Below, in pieces: positions 25,346-38,600 of a DNA stretch of 64,000 nucleotides. A program made the position numbers and the translations under genes. The notes beneath the pieces were generated by a model, which did no database searches, was not told the DNA's origin, and was given only the letters and a program-made list of their open reading frames with translations. The first letter of the stretch is position 1. Each line of letters opens with the position of its first letter. The stretch is from Larimichthys crocea (taxonomy: Eukaryota; Chordata; Actinopteri; Sciaenidae): NCBI RefSeq assembly GCF_000972845.2, contig NC_040020.1, positions 2,852,669-2,916,668 of the forward strand, given 5' to 3'.

Positions 25346-27340
25346 ACGAAGCTGGAGCACAAGCCCCGACGCTGGTGAACCAGAAAATCAGAGCAGGCGA
25401 CTGCTTATGTGGTGTTTATTAACATGTTTTACACCGTGGACTTAACCACTAATATGATCTGTAACGCAAAATAAACTAATTAACCTGCCTACTTGAGTAA
25501 AAGTAGCAATGTTACAATGTAAAGTTACATTTTAAGAAGTTAATTTAAGTCCTGAATTGCAAAATACAGTTTTATCAGCTGAATGTAACCTTAAGAAACC
25601 TTTGAGGAGTCAAAGTAATTTAGTAATCTATTTTATTATTGCATTTCTAGTATTGATCCTCAACATCTAATGTTGAACATCTAAGGGGAGCTTTTTTAAA
25701 AGCAACTATATAAGTTTTATGGGTCGTTTAATCACTGAGAACACATATTAGAGACATATTGATTAGGATTATCCCATGTTTTTGATGTAAAATCTTAATC
25801 TCCTGCATACTTGAGTAAAAAGTAGCAATGTTACAATGTAAAGATACATTTCAAGAAGTTAATTTAAGTCCTAAATTGCAAAATACAGTATGAAATTACC
25901 TGAATGTAACCTTAAGAAACCTTTGAGGAGTCAAAGTAATTCAGTAATCTATTTTATTATTGCATTTCTAGTATTGATCCTCAACATCTAATGTTGTTAA
26001 AGCAACTCCATAAGAACACATATTAGAAACATATTAATAAGAATGTACTTAGTTACTTTCCACCATTGCATCATATCGTGCTTTCAGTGGTGTGACTAGC
26101 CTAATTTAACATCACAAACCTTTTTATATCACACACTTCGATGTTCTATACACTGTAGAATCACTTAAGTCTGTTAATGTCAATATTTATTGCGCTTTGA
26201 TTACATTACAATAATGATTAAAGCACATCATTATGAGTGATAGTAGAACATTCATTGTATTCTTGTGTCATATTCCTGCTGTATATGAAAGGAGTGCAAT
26301 GAAACCAATGTAATAAATATAGTATAAACATGTGTACAGTGGCAGAAAAAAGTAAAAAATACATGTACATTACTTATATTAGGAAAATGCAATCTTGGAA
26401 TGCTTAATGTCTAATAATTGGAAGTCTAAGTTACATGTTATTACAAATATATACTGAGTTGGAACCATAAACCTCTGGAAGAAATTATTAACATGTTAAT
26501 TCATATTGATCCACATCTAAAGAAAGAGAAAAAAGCAGTAACTCTAAGCTGTGATCCTGCCTGTATAGTTCCCATAAGGCACCTGAATCTGCTCTCCTAA
26601 ATCTTTGAATAACTTTCAACATTTTCAAATTATTTGTTATTAACTTCTCCACTGAAACATGCAAAGCCAATTCAGCTTTAATCTTGATCTCTTCTGCCGG
26701 ACCATCAGGCCAAGATGCTTTAACAGGTACCTAGTCTGGACTGATGTGAATGGACCAGTTAGATATTTACAGGAATCAATCTTGATCAAATGAACCACTC
26801 TGTTAAGCAACATCACATTGAGGGTCAACAACCAAAAATGTATTTCTGTATCATATCAGCATTATGATGATATATTTAAACTTCTTCACAGTAAACCAGA
26901 AGCTGCTATTGATTCGTTTTGAATATGGCCACATTTAGTGTATGTTTTACATATTTTGTACCTCTTAAATGTTAAAATGAGCACACAGTCTGAAAACTGT
27001 TAATTGACGGTCTAAATATATACCATATATACCACTTTTGGTATCATAACTTTGCAAAGATGAGTCATTCTGGAAGAAAGAAATCAAGGAAGTGACTATT
27101 TCTCTGCTACAAATGGATAATTGTACAGAGACAAGACTCATGTTTGACAGCTCTGTAATTAAACAGCTGCGGGAGTTTGACTCATAGACAATATCATCAA
27201 TATTTAAACAACCCAAACCAAAATATACAAGGTGTTCGCACTGTGTTCACTGGATACGTTTAGGTTTCATCACATTTAACTCTTTTTTTTTCTTTTTCTT
27301 TTTTTGGGCTCTGCAGCGGCTCCACTTCATTTCAGAGTCT
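25346..27340. other. Spacer between gucy1a1 stop and gucy1b1 promoter
   Basis: I see no gene here. The stretch contains the duplicated unit above and presumably the gucy1a1 3' UTR. A candidate AATAAA on the minus strand lies at 26186-26191, 1.15 kb after the gucy1a1 stop. Other AATAAA hexamers lie nearer 25632. Confidence 0.5.
25486..25996. repeat. Direct duplication between gucy1a1 and gucy1b1
   Basis: A unit of about 190 bp beginning ACTTGAGTAAAAGTAGC at 25491 is repeated at 25809 (offset 318) with few differences. It includes the shared stretch CCTTTGAGGAGTCAAAGTAA. It lies just upstream of the gucy1b1 promoter, inside the intergenic spacer. Confidence 0.75.
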
Positions 27341-28501
27341 TCAAGTTTTGAAGGAGGCCTCCAAAAAGTAACAAACACCAGGGATGTCCTCTGGGAAGTT
27401 GGCCGGAAGCTCCTGTCTGCTCCTGGGAATGAAGACAAACTCTGGCCGATCCTTCAGCAATCTGGGACAAAGAGCATGCAAATAAAACATGAATCTCAAA
27501 ACAATGTGGCAAATTATTTGACACAAGAAGAAACACACACTCTTCTAAAAGTTAAGCTTCCTGTCTGGATTTTTTTTTTTTTTAGCTTCTCTGCAGCAAA
27601 CATTTCTGGAAACCAATGATACCATACAGCACTGACTCATTAAAATGTAACAACTGTATATTTAAGGTGGTTGACATTTACCTGTTTTTGTATCTTTCAG
27701 TCATGCAAAATGTTTTAAAGGGGAGTTAAGAGTTAGTGTTGTTAATTCAATGGATGATGCAAAAGCTATTTGCAACCCGGACCAGCTGTGTTATTTTACC
27801 TGTGGGTTGTAGGGCTGATGTTGGTTTTTCTAGGTTGGCTGCAAGATTCAAATTTGTTGGCCAATGTGACGTTGTTCCCGAAAAGGCAGTAGCGTGGCAT
27901 CCTCACGCCAACTACACCAGCCAGTACTGAACCAGTGTGGAGGCCGATACGCATCTGGGGGAAAACAAAACATTCAGCATGTTTCAGGTATGCTTGTGTT
28001 CATTTTAAAAATAGCACAATTTGAGTGCATGAAAGGCATCTACTTCACTTATTAGCTATAATATGATTGTAGATTTTGGTTCTGGAACATAAATACAGCT
28101 CCTGTACTTGCTCAGGCATCTGTTTCACAGAATAAAAGTATTATTTTAAAGGATAGATCTGGTGCTGTCACACATTTTTCTTACTGACAACAAATCTAAT
28201 GAAAAGCAAGAAATTCATACTGTAAATAGTATGAAGCACACAAATTCCACTGCTAAAAAAAAAGTCCCTAACACTATTCCTAACAGTAGGATGTACTACT
28301 TAAAGGAGTTGTGCAGTTTTTGACCACTGGTAGTGCAGTGGAGTGTCTTTCTATTTACGTTTGCATCATGAACACACATGCAAACCATCGCTGTTCTGCT
28401 ATATTCACGCAACAAAAGCATTGACATTAACAATCTACAAATTGCATTGTTTTCAGGCAAAAAAAAAGGAGACAACACGAAAAAGCTGGAGGCTGCAACA
28501 G

Positions 28502-28546
<45 letters not shown>

Positions 28547-31500
28547 AGACAACAACTCCCACGATCTTCACAGCGTAATCAACCTACGGTTTTTTCTTAC
28601 TGTTTTGATGTGAGACACCTAGTGGCACAGAGTATTTCAAAGTGATTTCAAAGTAAAATAAGTAAAACTTTGTTTATATAAAACCCTTTCAACGCGCACA
28701 ATGCACATACGACCACAGAGCTATCAGACTTTACTCAGATTACACCACTGAAATTATAGAAAAGTCAACCTTGAGTCTTGAGGTTTTAAAATGTTTGAAA
28801 CAGACTGATGTAATAGGAGGGGGGAGTTCAAATGGCTGGGCTCTAAAGTAAGCAATAAAGTAGATCTTAATATGTTCCATGTATTACTTTTAATCTAGAT
28901 TTATCATACTATCAATTAAAAAAACATGCCTGCTTTATAGTCAAATCCCTTTAAATGCCTTATAACTTGGACTAAAAAACTTCTAATGGACTTTACTTTA
29001 GAGACAACAACCGTTCTGTAGAGCTGAGATCATTTATTTTAAAATGGAAACCTTTAAGACAACTGTTGCATGAAAACTCTTGTGCGTTGTTGGAAGTTAC
29101 GTCATCGAGCTGAATAATGAGAACAAAGCAGTACTTGACCCTCACCTGTATTTGTTCTCCAGTTGGTGTCATAACATCGTCTGAAAGCTCCATCATCTTT
29201 AAGGCCATGAGTGCTATTTGGACAGCATGAGTCTCGCTCTCCTTGTGTAAGCCACCAGCTACACAATATGCATCACCAATGGTCTCCACCTGAATACAAT
29301 GGATAATCTTTGAAATGATTTCTAACCTGGCAACTGACACAGAAGAAGCTGGTGTATTTAACCTGAAAGTTTAAACTTTATTTAAAATGTCCAGACAATA
29401 AACCTTTAGCAAAATGACAGATATGTACAATGTGACGTGATCTTGTAGTAGAAGACAAAGGGCAAAATACTGAGGAGTCATAAAACTTAAATTGTAATAG
29501 TACTTGATCCCTCGTTATATTAAAAAGTCCACAAGTGTTTTTTTTTCCTCTTTGTACGTGTAAATCTGCACCGGAGCGATGTGGCAGAGACAAAGTGAAA
29601 CTATTTTTAGGTTCATACATGTGGAGTGGAAACAGGGTCCTGAAGGAACCCCTGACTTCCTAGCGTTTTACGAGATATTTGTCAAACATGCTGCTCTCTC
29701 TGTTATGCTTCCGTGACACTTTGATTACATTATCCAACCTCCCTGTAGATTAGCAGCCTTTGGCACACACTAGGGTAGTTGGTTGAACTATAGTCTCAGT
29801 CTGGGTTTTGAACTTGTTGGGGAATAGTGTATTATTTTGCTGCAAACTTGTAAAGGTTTATGCAAATTATAAATTCACTTCATAGACCCTATGATAGTAC
29901 CTTATGTACTATGAAGTACTATAGTTTTATAAACGTTTCTCAATGTTTTTTTTCCAGTATTGTCAGCAGCTACAGTTAGCTTCAAAAAACAATAGCTGAT
30001 GTACCACTGAAGACACTGAGGTTATGTCCTTTATAATGCTGATAGGACTTTGAGGAGTTTTTTTATATATTTAAGGCTAAATATTCAAAATAATCAGAAT
30101 ATAACAAAAAATTAATAGACTTCAATGTATTCTTCATCACAGTTACATAACTGGCAGTGTAGAGATGGCAAATTCATTTTCAGCTCTACGGACAGTATAT
30201 GATTCAACCATTTAATTAATCAATACAATCTGAAATGATGTGATTTCCTAAAATAATCTGGGTACATGGAGAGCTGACTGTCAATGTATCTGTTGAAATG
30301 ACACCATCATTTATTTAAGAGCGAAAGGACAATTTCAATGTGGTAAAAAGTCTCAAAATATTGTCACTTTCTCTTGAATTGTTTTTAAAATACTGGGTTC
30401 ATGTCAGACGTTAAATTTGACTTAGTGTTCTATGATGTTGTTTGCCATAAGAAGCATAATACTTGGACATAATGCCAAAATTGTTTACCTGGGATCTTAT
30501 TTGCAAAAAAGATCTTAAATATAAGTTATACAGAAAAACAGGTGTACGTAGTTATTTATAAAACCTTACTTTGGTGTGAAAGGAAAGTCTAGACCTGATG
30601 TAAGTGATATTCCTGATGGTTATTTGGGAGTATTGCAGTTTGGCAAGCATATACGCCAAAGCTGTGGTAAACTTTGCAATCGCTTTATGAACTTTGTGAT
30701 AGGATTTATCAATTAAAGGTGTGTAATTGCCGGACACAAGGTGTTTTGAATTAAAAACAGAATGGGATGTCCTATATGTAGTGTGTTAAGTCCTCCTATA
30801 ATATGTGTTGCCAGTCTTCAGTCAACTTGTCGTGATCGCATCTTCCAAAAAGTTTGCCTTTCTCCTTTGGTTCATGGTTATTCCTGGCAAATCCTCATTT
30901 GTCCTAGCCTTATATAAGTGCAGATCGTTGATTGTCACCAATTTTAAATTAGGCTTCTTAGATCATGCGCAAGCAAAGTTATTCATGCTCAGTAACTTTG
31001 ATGAATCGAGCGTAAGCTCACTGTCGGAAACGATCTTAAGAGTAAGCATAAACCTAAGAACATTTTTATAAATGAGCCCCCTGCTAGTTTCTTGACGTTT
31101 GATATAAAACCTAAATGGTTTGTTTACATTTTAACATTTTGTGACAATAATGTACGAGTGTAACTGTCTAATGTCAGATACTTCTAAAATGTCTCATGAC
31201 TAGTCTCAGCAGTGCTTGCTGCAGTTAAAAAATGACACAATGAAGCACAGGCTAAAGCTCCAGCAAATCAAACCAGTGCTCAACAACGTGCTCTTGTGTT
31301 CCATTAACTTACCTTATAAACATCAAGTTCTCCACAGTGGTGGTCGAACCTGGTGTACAACTCATTGAGCATGGTGATCACTTGCATTGGGGTACAGTGT
31401 GAGCAAACAGCCGTGAAACCCACAATGTCAGAGAAGAGCATCGTAACTCGCTCAAACTTCTTGGCCTGGACCGTTTGGCCCTGCCACAGCTGCTGTGCCA

Positions 31501-34500
31501 CAGTGCCAGGGAAGATGGAGAAGAGGAGGTCCACTGTCTTCTTCTTCTCCTCCTCCAGTGCCTGGTGAGCATGTTCCAAGGCAGCCTTAGCCTTCCCCAG
31601 ACGCTTCTTTAAACCATCCTGAGCTTTGGCCTGCTCTCCAACCAGAACTACGTCACGCAATGCGTTATGAATAGGGATGTCTGACAAGTAGAGGCCGCGG
31701 CCTGTTAGCTCCTCCAGCTTGTCCACACATGGCGAGCCCAGAAACAAGATGACGTTGGACTCTGAAACGTAGATCATCTGACCTTTAAGGTCCATGAGCT
31801 AAAAGGAAAGAATCAGATGGTGAGTGGAGTCATGAACCTAAACAGCCTGTCCTTGTAGCTCAGTGACTTTTTACTGTGAAGGCTGCATACTGAGACAAAA
31901 ATTATTAAAGTTATTATCTCCTTGAAGTACACATTTCCCAGGAGGACAGGGAAAAATAACTTTTCCTTTCTCTTAGTGGCATCTGTGCATTTGTAAAGAT
32001 ACAATTTATATATAAATAAACAGCCTCAACACATACTGTATGCAGACACTAAAAAATTTTACATGAAAGGCAAACAGCTGTCTGTCAGCCACATCCGTAA
32101 ACAAAGTCAAAAGGTTAATGCACATTCCAGCTAAACAAAAAATCCCATCGACTCAACTATTGGAAGAATTGCCTTGAACAGACATTCATGGTTCCCAGAG
32201 GATGAAGCCTCCTGACTTTGGTCAGTTGACATTCGTGTGAAATGTCTCGAAAACTGTCAGTACTTACACCAAGTACTGTATTTGAGGTTTTTAGAAGCAC
32301 ATACTTCCTACCACCCAAATTTCTTATTCTCTTATTATTATGACACTACCCTTGTGCCATTTACTTCACCATGACTGCAACAGATTAATACATATTTTTA
32401 GCACTCTACACTCTACAGAGCCAGAAGCATAGCTGTAGTGTTCTTCACAGTAGCTATAGGTACATTAAACATCTACAGGTCTTTGTTGAACGTTGAACGT
32501 TCTGTTGACATTTCAGTCATGTTTGTGCTTAGTTGGCCCGTCGTACATCATAAACCAAAGACGGAAAGAACTTTTAGCTGATTTAATTAGACTCTGTGGA
32601 TACTAATATTAAAACTGCCACTGGAGGACTATAGTTATAGTAAATGGAAGCATCTCCGACTCAGTGTCATTAGTCGTTATACCACTGCCACGTTTACTCC
32701 ACTCTTTGCTGTGCACCCTCACATAAATAGCACGAGCATGGCTGTGCCTTTGATGGTTGAAATGGTTTGATATTTGCTTCTGATCTCCACTGGGGGTATA
32801 ATGTTGATCTCTACCTCAGGCCAAGTGCACCCAAGTCCACCACTAATAAGCTCGACTGCATATAAGCAGCCTGAATTTTTCCCCTCTTACTTGATTTTAT
32901 ATCAAGACATGACCGGAAGACCTTTTTCCGCCTCATTAGTCAGTGACGTGAACATACCTTCCCTGTGTTATCTGTCGTGGAGACTCCATGCTTGATCCGA
33001 ATGATAAACTGTGTGTTCAGCATGGTCAGGATACCTTGAAAGGTACATTTGATCTGGGGGGAGACAATGGAGAAGTGTTCTTGGAAGGTAGTAGACCGCC
33101 TCAATCCATCTTTCCTGGTCAGTCTCTTCCTGAGCCCGTGTCCTATTTGTACCAGAACCAAATCCTGGTCCAGGATCAGATGGAAAGGGAAGATGGTGGA
33201 GAACAGAGAGGTAGGAAGAGTCCCAGCTGAGGTAGCCCGCAGCGGACTGGGGCTCAGATTTTTAGCATCCTTAACTACAACTGTGTACAGAAGACTAGGC
33301 TGTGGGCTTGACTGCAAGATGCTGTCTTTAGCACTGGGGGGGTCCATCAACACATCCACAGTGGTGTGATACAGCAGACGGGCAGCAGCTTTGATGACTC
33401 CAGGGAAAAAGAGCTCAGTGGTTGGGCGGGGGTTGAAGAAATAGACAGTAAGCAGACCCAGATCCTTGTCTAAGCACAGCACCGAAGGTTCGTTTACACA
33501 ATCCTCTCTGTCCGGGTTGGGCAGCGTGCTGCTCTGTTTCAACAAGACATTGAAGCTGTTGAGGAAGTCGTGGAGAGCTCCCCCCACCACCCTCAAAATG
33601 TGTCCGTCCTCCTCATAACACATGTTGAAGAGCTCCTCGCCAAGAGCTACTCTCAGAGCTTCCATCTGGATTGCTGTCGGAAACATGAAGGGAAACAGGT
33701 GAAGCCCACAATACACAAAGATGATTTTAAATAGAGATGACATATTTCGTGATTTGCGCTTCAGATTTACCTGTTTTGGATGAGTAAATGTTCATCATTT
33801 CCACTAAATGCTCTGGTTCATCACTGCAGCTCTGATAGTCTGTGCAGCAGATTATTGGACTGGAAAAACAAATATCAATGTCAGACACATAAATCAGTGC
33901 TCAGTGGACCGTATTTTTTGCACAGTCACTGAAATATATCAGACTGGAGTTGCAACTACCTTTTATTATTAGTTAATCTGTCAAAAGCATTCTCAATTAA
34001 TTGATAGTTTGCCTGGAAAAAGTGAAAACATCTGTTACAATTCCCCAAAGCGCAAATCTTCTCCAAAATATATTCAGCTTAATATCATATTCGCCCCTAA
34101 AAAGCAGCAGATTATCACGTTTGAGAAGCTGAAACAAATGTTTTGGGCATTTTTGCTATTTGCTGATCAGCTAACAGATGAATCAACAAATAGTTTTACC
34201 TCTACCTCTACTGTATATCAGACAGCGAATGTACAAATACAAAGTATGGAGAAGGTTTCATCATCTGCTTGCTATTTTAACGTGTTTTTCAGCAGATTTG
34301 TAGGGGATTTCTCTCCATCTGCAGGTATCCATAGCAGCCTGAGTCTGCATGGCACCTCATTGTTGTCATCATCTTTATTATCAGTCTAGAAGTGAGAATA
34401 GCAAGAGATATTTATAATGCTTAAAGGTCCAAAATGAGGTGTAACATCTGGAACATCTGTATTGTTTTTAGGGATGCATACTGTGGCGTTAGTGGTGATG

Positions 34501-35160
34501 GTGCAGGCCTGTCATTTACAGCAGCAATCTGGGAGGACTAGTGTTGTTATTGATGTCTTGGTGTCAGCTGTATTTAGGAAAACACACACGTGTTACCTCT
34601 CAGAGTCCCTGGTGTGATCTGACCGTCTCATCATTCGTTGGAGGGCAGTGTGCAGCCTTTGAAACTGTATGACAAAGTGTGGAGCTAGTTAAGGTCATCG
34701 TCTGGCAAGACTTGACAGCAGCTTTAATTATATATATATTAATTAAAAAAACAACAACCACAAAAAAACATAACAGCAGGATTTTCATGTCTTTATCTCA
34801 AGTGCATAGACAGGCATGGAGGCGGAGGTGCGAGAAAACCAATTTTAAATGTCATAAATCTGTAAATAAAAAAAAAACTGTAATAGTTGCATGATTAATA
34901 AATGTTTTTTTCTTACTCACCTCGGGACATGCCAATTTTCGGATGCTCTCTCCAAGTGAATTCAGGTTAACTTTGGCTCTGCTTGTCTTCTGTTGAGGTA
35001 GATCCTCACCTATTTTTCCAGGCACGTCCTTAGAAATAAGCAATAAATCCGCGGCGTCAGTTGAGCGCTCCTCAAAGTCTCCCAGCTCATTATTTTTGGC
35101 GCTGCTGGAGAAAGGACACTCTCCTGATATCTTCAGTTCTTTCAGCTTCGCGCAGAACAT
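27341..35160 (-). CDS. gucy1a1: Soluble guanylate cyclase subunit alpha-1
   Basis: This is the non-haem partner of gucy1b1 in the nitric-oxide-activated cytosolic cyclase. Eight coding exons: 34921-35160, 34597-34664, 33771-33859, 32958-33673, 31313-31798, 29146-29289, 27800-27954 and 27341-27461. All are GT-AG with consistent phase. The total is 2019 nt, or 672 aa (human 690). The start [18 protein letters not shown] marks alpha-1 rather than alpha-2. H-NOX-like region about 130-270, PAS/HNOBA about 275-410, coiled coil about 425-465, cyclase about 480-650. Metal-binding Asp495 (in [10 protein letters not shown]) and Asp539 (in ETIGDAYC) are present. The protein ends YFLEASFKT, without the longer human tail. 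Exon 3 is poorly conserved and Cys-rich. Upstream of and collinear with gucy1b1. Confidence 0.95.
28502..28546. repeat. GATA tetranucleotide microsatellite
   Basis: About eleven GATA units in the gucy1a1 intron between exons 6 and 7. Confidence 0.9.
33948..34180. repeat. Fish AT-rich interspersed repeat
   Basis: A block with TTAATCTGTCAAAAGC, TTAATTGATAGTTTG and a following CCCCAAAGC segment resembles a degenerate teleost repeat known to me from many genes. Related fragments occur near 36040-36120 and 47310-47550. It sits in the gucy1a1 intron between exons 2 and 3. Confidence 0.45.
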
Positions 35161-35600
35161 TTTCCCCCCTCGCTGTAAATCTCTGTGAAGCTCTTTTCTC
35201 TCTCTCTCTCTGGCTGTCTCTCTCTCTTATCTAATTTCGGAGAGGGGAGACAGTCCTGGTCGAGCCAGCTGCGGTCTCTGGGAGAAATTCCATCATCTGG
35301 TGTGCTCATCCAGGGTACCTTCCTCCTCCTCTCGACGCGCTGATTCAAATGATCAGCACCAAAAGCAAGAGACCACATACAATATTCATTGAAAACTGCA
35401 CGGGCAAATGATGGCAGGGAACTATCATTGCCCAAAAGCCAATGAGAAACTGGGGAAAAAAGAGCAGTAGGCCAATCCATGCGCAAGTGGGGCTGGTGTA
35501 GCTGAGCAACCTATCAGCAAGGAGAAATTATTTCCAGGCGACTCCTCGCATGCAATGCACTTTTTTTTTTTTTTTAAATCTAGAGCAGCCTTTAGACTGA
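35161..35600 (-). promoter_or_regulatory. gucy1a1: gucy1a1 5' UTR and upstream region
   Basis: The sequence just upstream of the ATG has a purine/pyrimidine tract (TC repeat, plus strand about 35196-35235) and is GC-richer than its surroundings. I see no firm TATA box. The start site is not determined. Confidence 0.35.
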
Positions 35601-38600
35601 GTCCCATCATATGAAGCTGGTTCCCCCCATAAAAGAATAATCATATTTCTATTATATTGACTCACTACTTCAAGTGCACGTGTCTGTGGGGCTTAGTGAT
35701 GTGTTTGTAGCCTTTATGTGATATTGATTTTCCAACCATATTCCCCCAGAGTGCTAATAATCTTTTTATCCATTTCATATACAAACACTTATGTATATGT
35801 ATATGTCTACATTACACCTTTTCTGCTGATATACTCTTAGAAAATATTCATATATTGATGCCTGGATTTAGGACTTTATTTAGGGTTATAAATGGCATGG
35901 TTCCACCTTTAAGCGCTCAACCAGAAACACTTCACAAAGGTTCACAAAGTCATCTCTGAGAGGGGATTGTGTAATCCTTTACAGGACTAGCCAGTCTTGC
36001 TTCTTTGTTAAAGATCTTCCTCCTAAAAAAGTGGTAAAGTTATTTTCAATGTCAATTAATTTTCCAAATACCTTGTTGATTGAGTGATTGTTTGGTTAAT
36101 AAAACGTCCCAGAACCCAGGATCACATTACCAGTTTTTCAACCGTTTGAAACCCTAAGAATTTCCTTTCCTTTAAAGGTAACAGTTTAAAAGTTAAAGGG
36201 CAGCTCCACTGATTTTACTCATCAAAGACTCTTTACAGGTACTGTATATGTGAAATGTATGATGTCAAAGGGCAAGGTTTCAAACAACAACTTCAACAAC
36301 TGGTACACCTGTGAAGCATGGCAGTGTGCGCTTATTAGATATGATAATCCTTCTGTGCTACTATAGGAGGGGAAAAAGCTGATAGAGGTTTTGGGTTCAC
36401 AACGATGTTGTGAGTATCAGCATCTCTTCCATGTGCTGGTAAAATCAACCTCTTGTCTGCATTTGCCATTGTCCCAAAACAGGGAAGAAGTGGGGAAGTA
36501 GTAAGGTCCACCTTTTGCTTGATTTGATTGGCTGTCTAGTCCAAGCGTGACACTGATGAGTGGTGCGACTCCACAGTTGAACCTTTATGCTCTGCACTTG
36601 GGGTTTGCTTGTGGCACATCTTGTTGCGATCGCCTGCTCAAACCTTTTGTTGCTCCATGAGGGAGCTGGGCATAAATCTGATAAATTGCCTCATGTGATG
36701 TCACTTGAGTCAATGTCATTTGGGGCTGAAGACTACAAGTTTGAAAATGACAAACAATCTGCAGGGGTGGATTTACAAAGAGGTGAGCTTAGCAGACCCC
36801 TGTAGCCTGCTCCTCACCTATGCTCGAGATAATGTTAGCTGCTAGTAGCTCGTTGCATTATGGGTAACGTATGCTTCAGATTGTGACACGAAAGAATAAG
36901 AAAATGATATCTTACAGCTGTGCCTCTTAACTCTGCGCTGCATGTCTTATGTGCTGACTTACATTCAACATATACTACATATGTTAGTATTATATTTAGA
37001 TTGTTAACCTTCATCTGTCTTATTGCTTCATGCTGCATTTACAAAATGTGGGTAACAGTGTATCTCATCTGTGCTTTGCTTCATATTGCCTCTCATTACT
37101 GCTGACACTGAATAGTGGATGTTGTTGCAATAATGTGTCTTGCTTTAATGCTTCTTATTGCTCTGCAGAGTTTGTGTACTATCTTTCGCATGCAGTATGT
37201 TTGTGTTTCTTAACCTGTCACTTCAGTGGTTTTCCAACATCCTCCGAAAAACCTCAGCTAACCAGCAAACACTTGTTTACAGAAATCTCAATTAATGTTC
37301 TTTATCCTTATAAGCAAAGAAATAAAATAAAACTAAGCACATTTTCTGCACTATCACGCTCTGATAAATCACAGTGTGTTTAAGAGCAACAAAGTGAATC
37401 AGATTTATTTCACTTAAGACTGTTCAGGAAATGGTTATGTGATGATTACACATGTCGGGTGATCATTTATAAAACTCTTGTCAAAAATAGATTTTATTGG
37501 CCATGATGAGGCTGCAGCACTGCTTGTTTCCCTTGTTTGGTCTGAAAAGAACATTTTCATCGTCAAACATAATAAATCCATTTCAGAGCTTAAATAATGA
37601 ACAGCTTTGGCATTTGGGAATTTTCTCATTTCTTACAGGATAACTCCGGACGAGCGCGCTGCTTACACTGGCGATCTTTCAGGAACAAGGATCAGGATGT
37701 TCGTACCACATGACAACAAAAAAAGTTTATATGTTGGAGATTAACGAAGGAATTCTTTTATTTAGGCTCCAGAGGGGCCACCAATGAGGTAAATCATTGA
37801 ACGGTTGTTGTTTTTTCTTAAAATATTTAGCTCAATGACAACTTTCAATTACATTTTAAATATAGTTTTTCATAAACCTGTTGTATAAAACTATATAAAT
37901 CACAAACATTTAAACTGGAAGTTGGAACATCTCGTAAAAAATAATAATAGTAAAAACCCCTGAATCAATAGAGGGCAGCTGCTATGAGGCCTATTAAGCC
38001 TACCAGATAAATTATACATACAAATTAATAAATCCACTTCACACACAGTTTTGATCTCCCAAACAAAAAGGTGGCAGTCGATCAGAAACGATGCAATGAT
38101 GACACCTTTTTTCCCCTCTTAAATTAATAACAAAGCAGCTGACTCCTGCTTTAGGCTGTTGGACTTCTTTAATCTTTAAAATATCATCATAGCCTATTGA
38201 ACATATTTGGTAGAAATCATGTTTGTAGTGTTATGAGCAGAATCTCCTTTAGACGAGGGATTTAGGGGAAGTTCATTGAGCAATTCACTTTAAGCTCTTT
38301 ACGGTAACTCAACCTGTTTCGATCTCGTCGTCAGCAGACGAGAGGGTTAACTGTAAAACTTTAAAGCTCCTGTATCTAAATGTAAGGGTCCTGTCAAACA
38401 AGCTTACCTTTAAAGGTCAACTCACTGAGCTGATAGAGGTTGTTTAACATCTCGCGTCTTTGAAGGCAAATTAAATAGGACGTCTTCTTTTTACAAGCAC
38501 ATTTGACTGAAAGTACAAGATGATGAAGAGCAGATAAATGAGGTGAGGTACCATCGTTCCTCATGCACACTTATTTCATTATTTCATTTGACAGTGAAAT

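Noticed and set aside
28502..28546. Regular short repeats, CRISPR-like at first glance
   Set aside because: Plain GATA microsatellite without spacers, in a vertebrate intron.
36587..36805. 72-codon open frame in the gene-free stretch
   Set aside because: It sits in a repeat-like block, has no recognised domain, and no splice or promoter context supports it.
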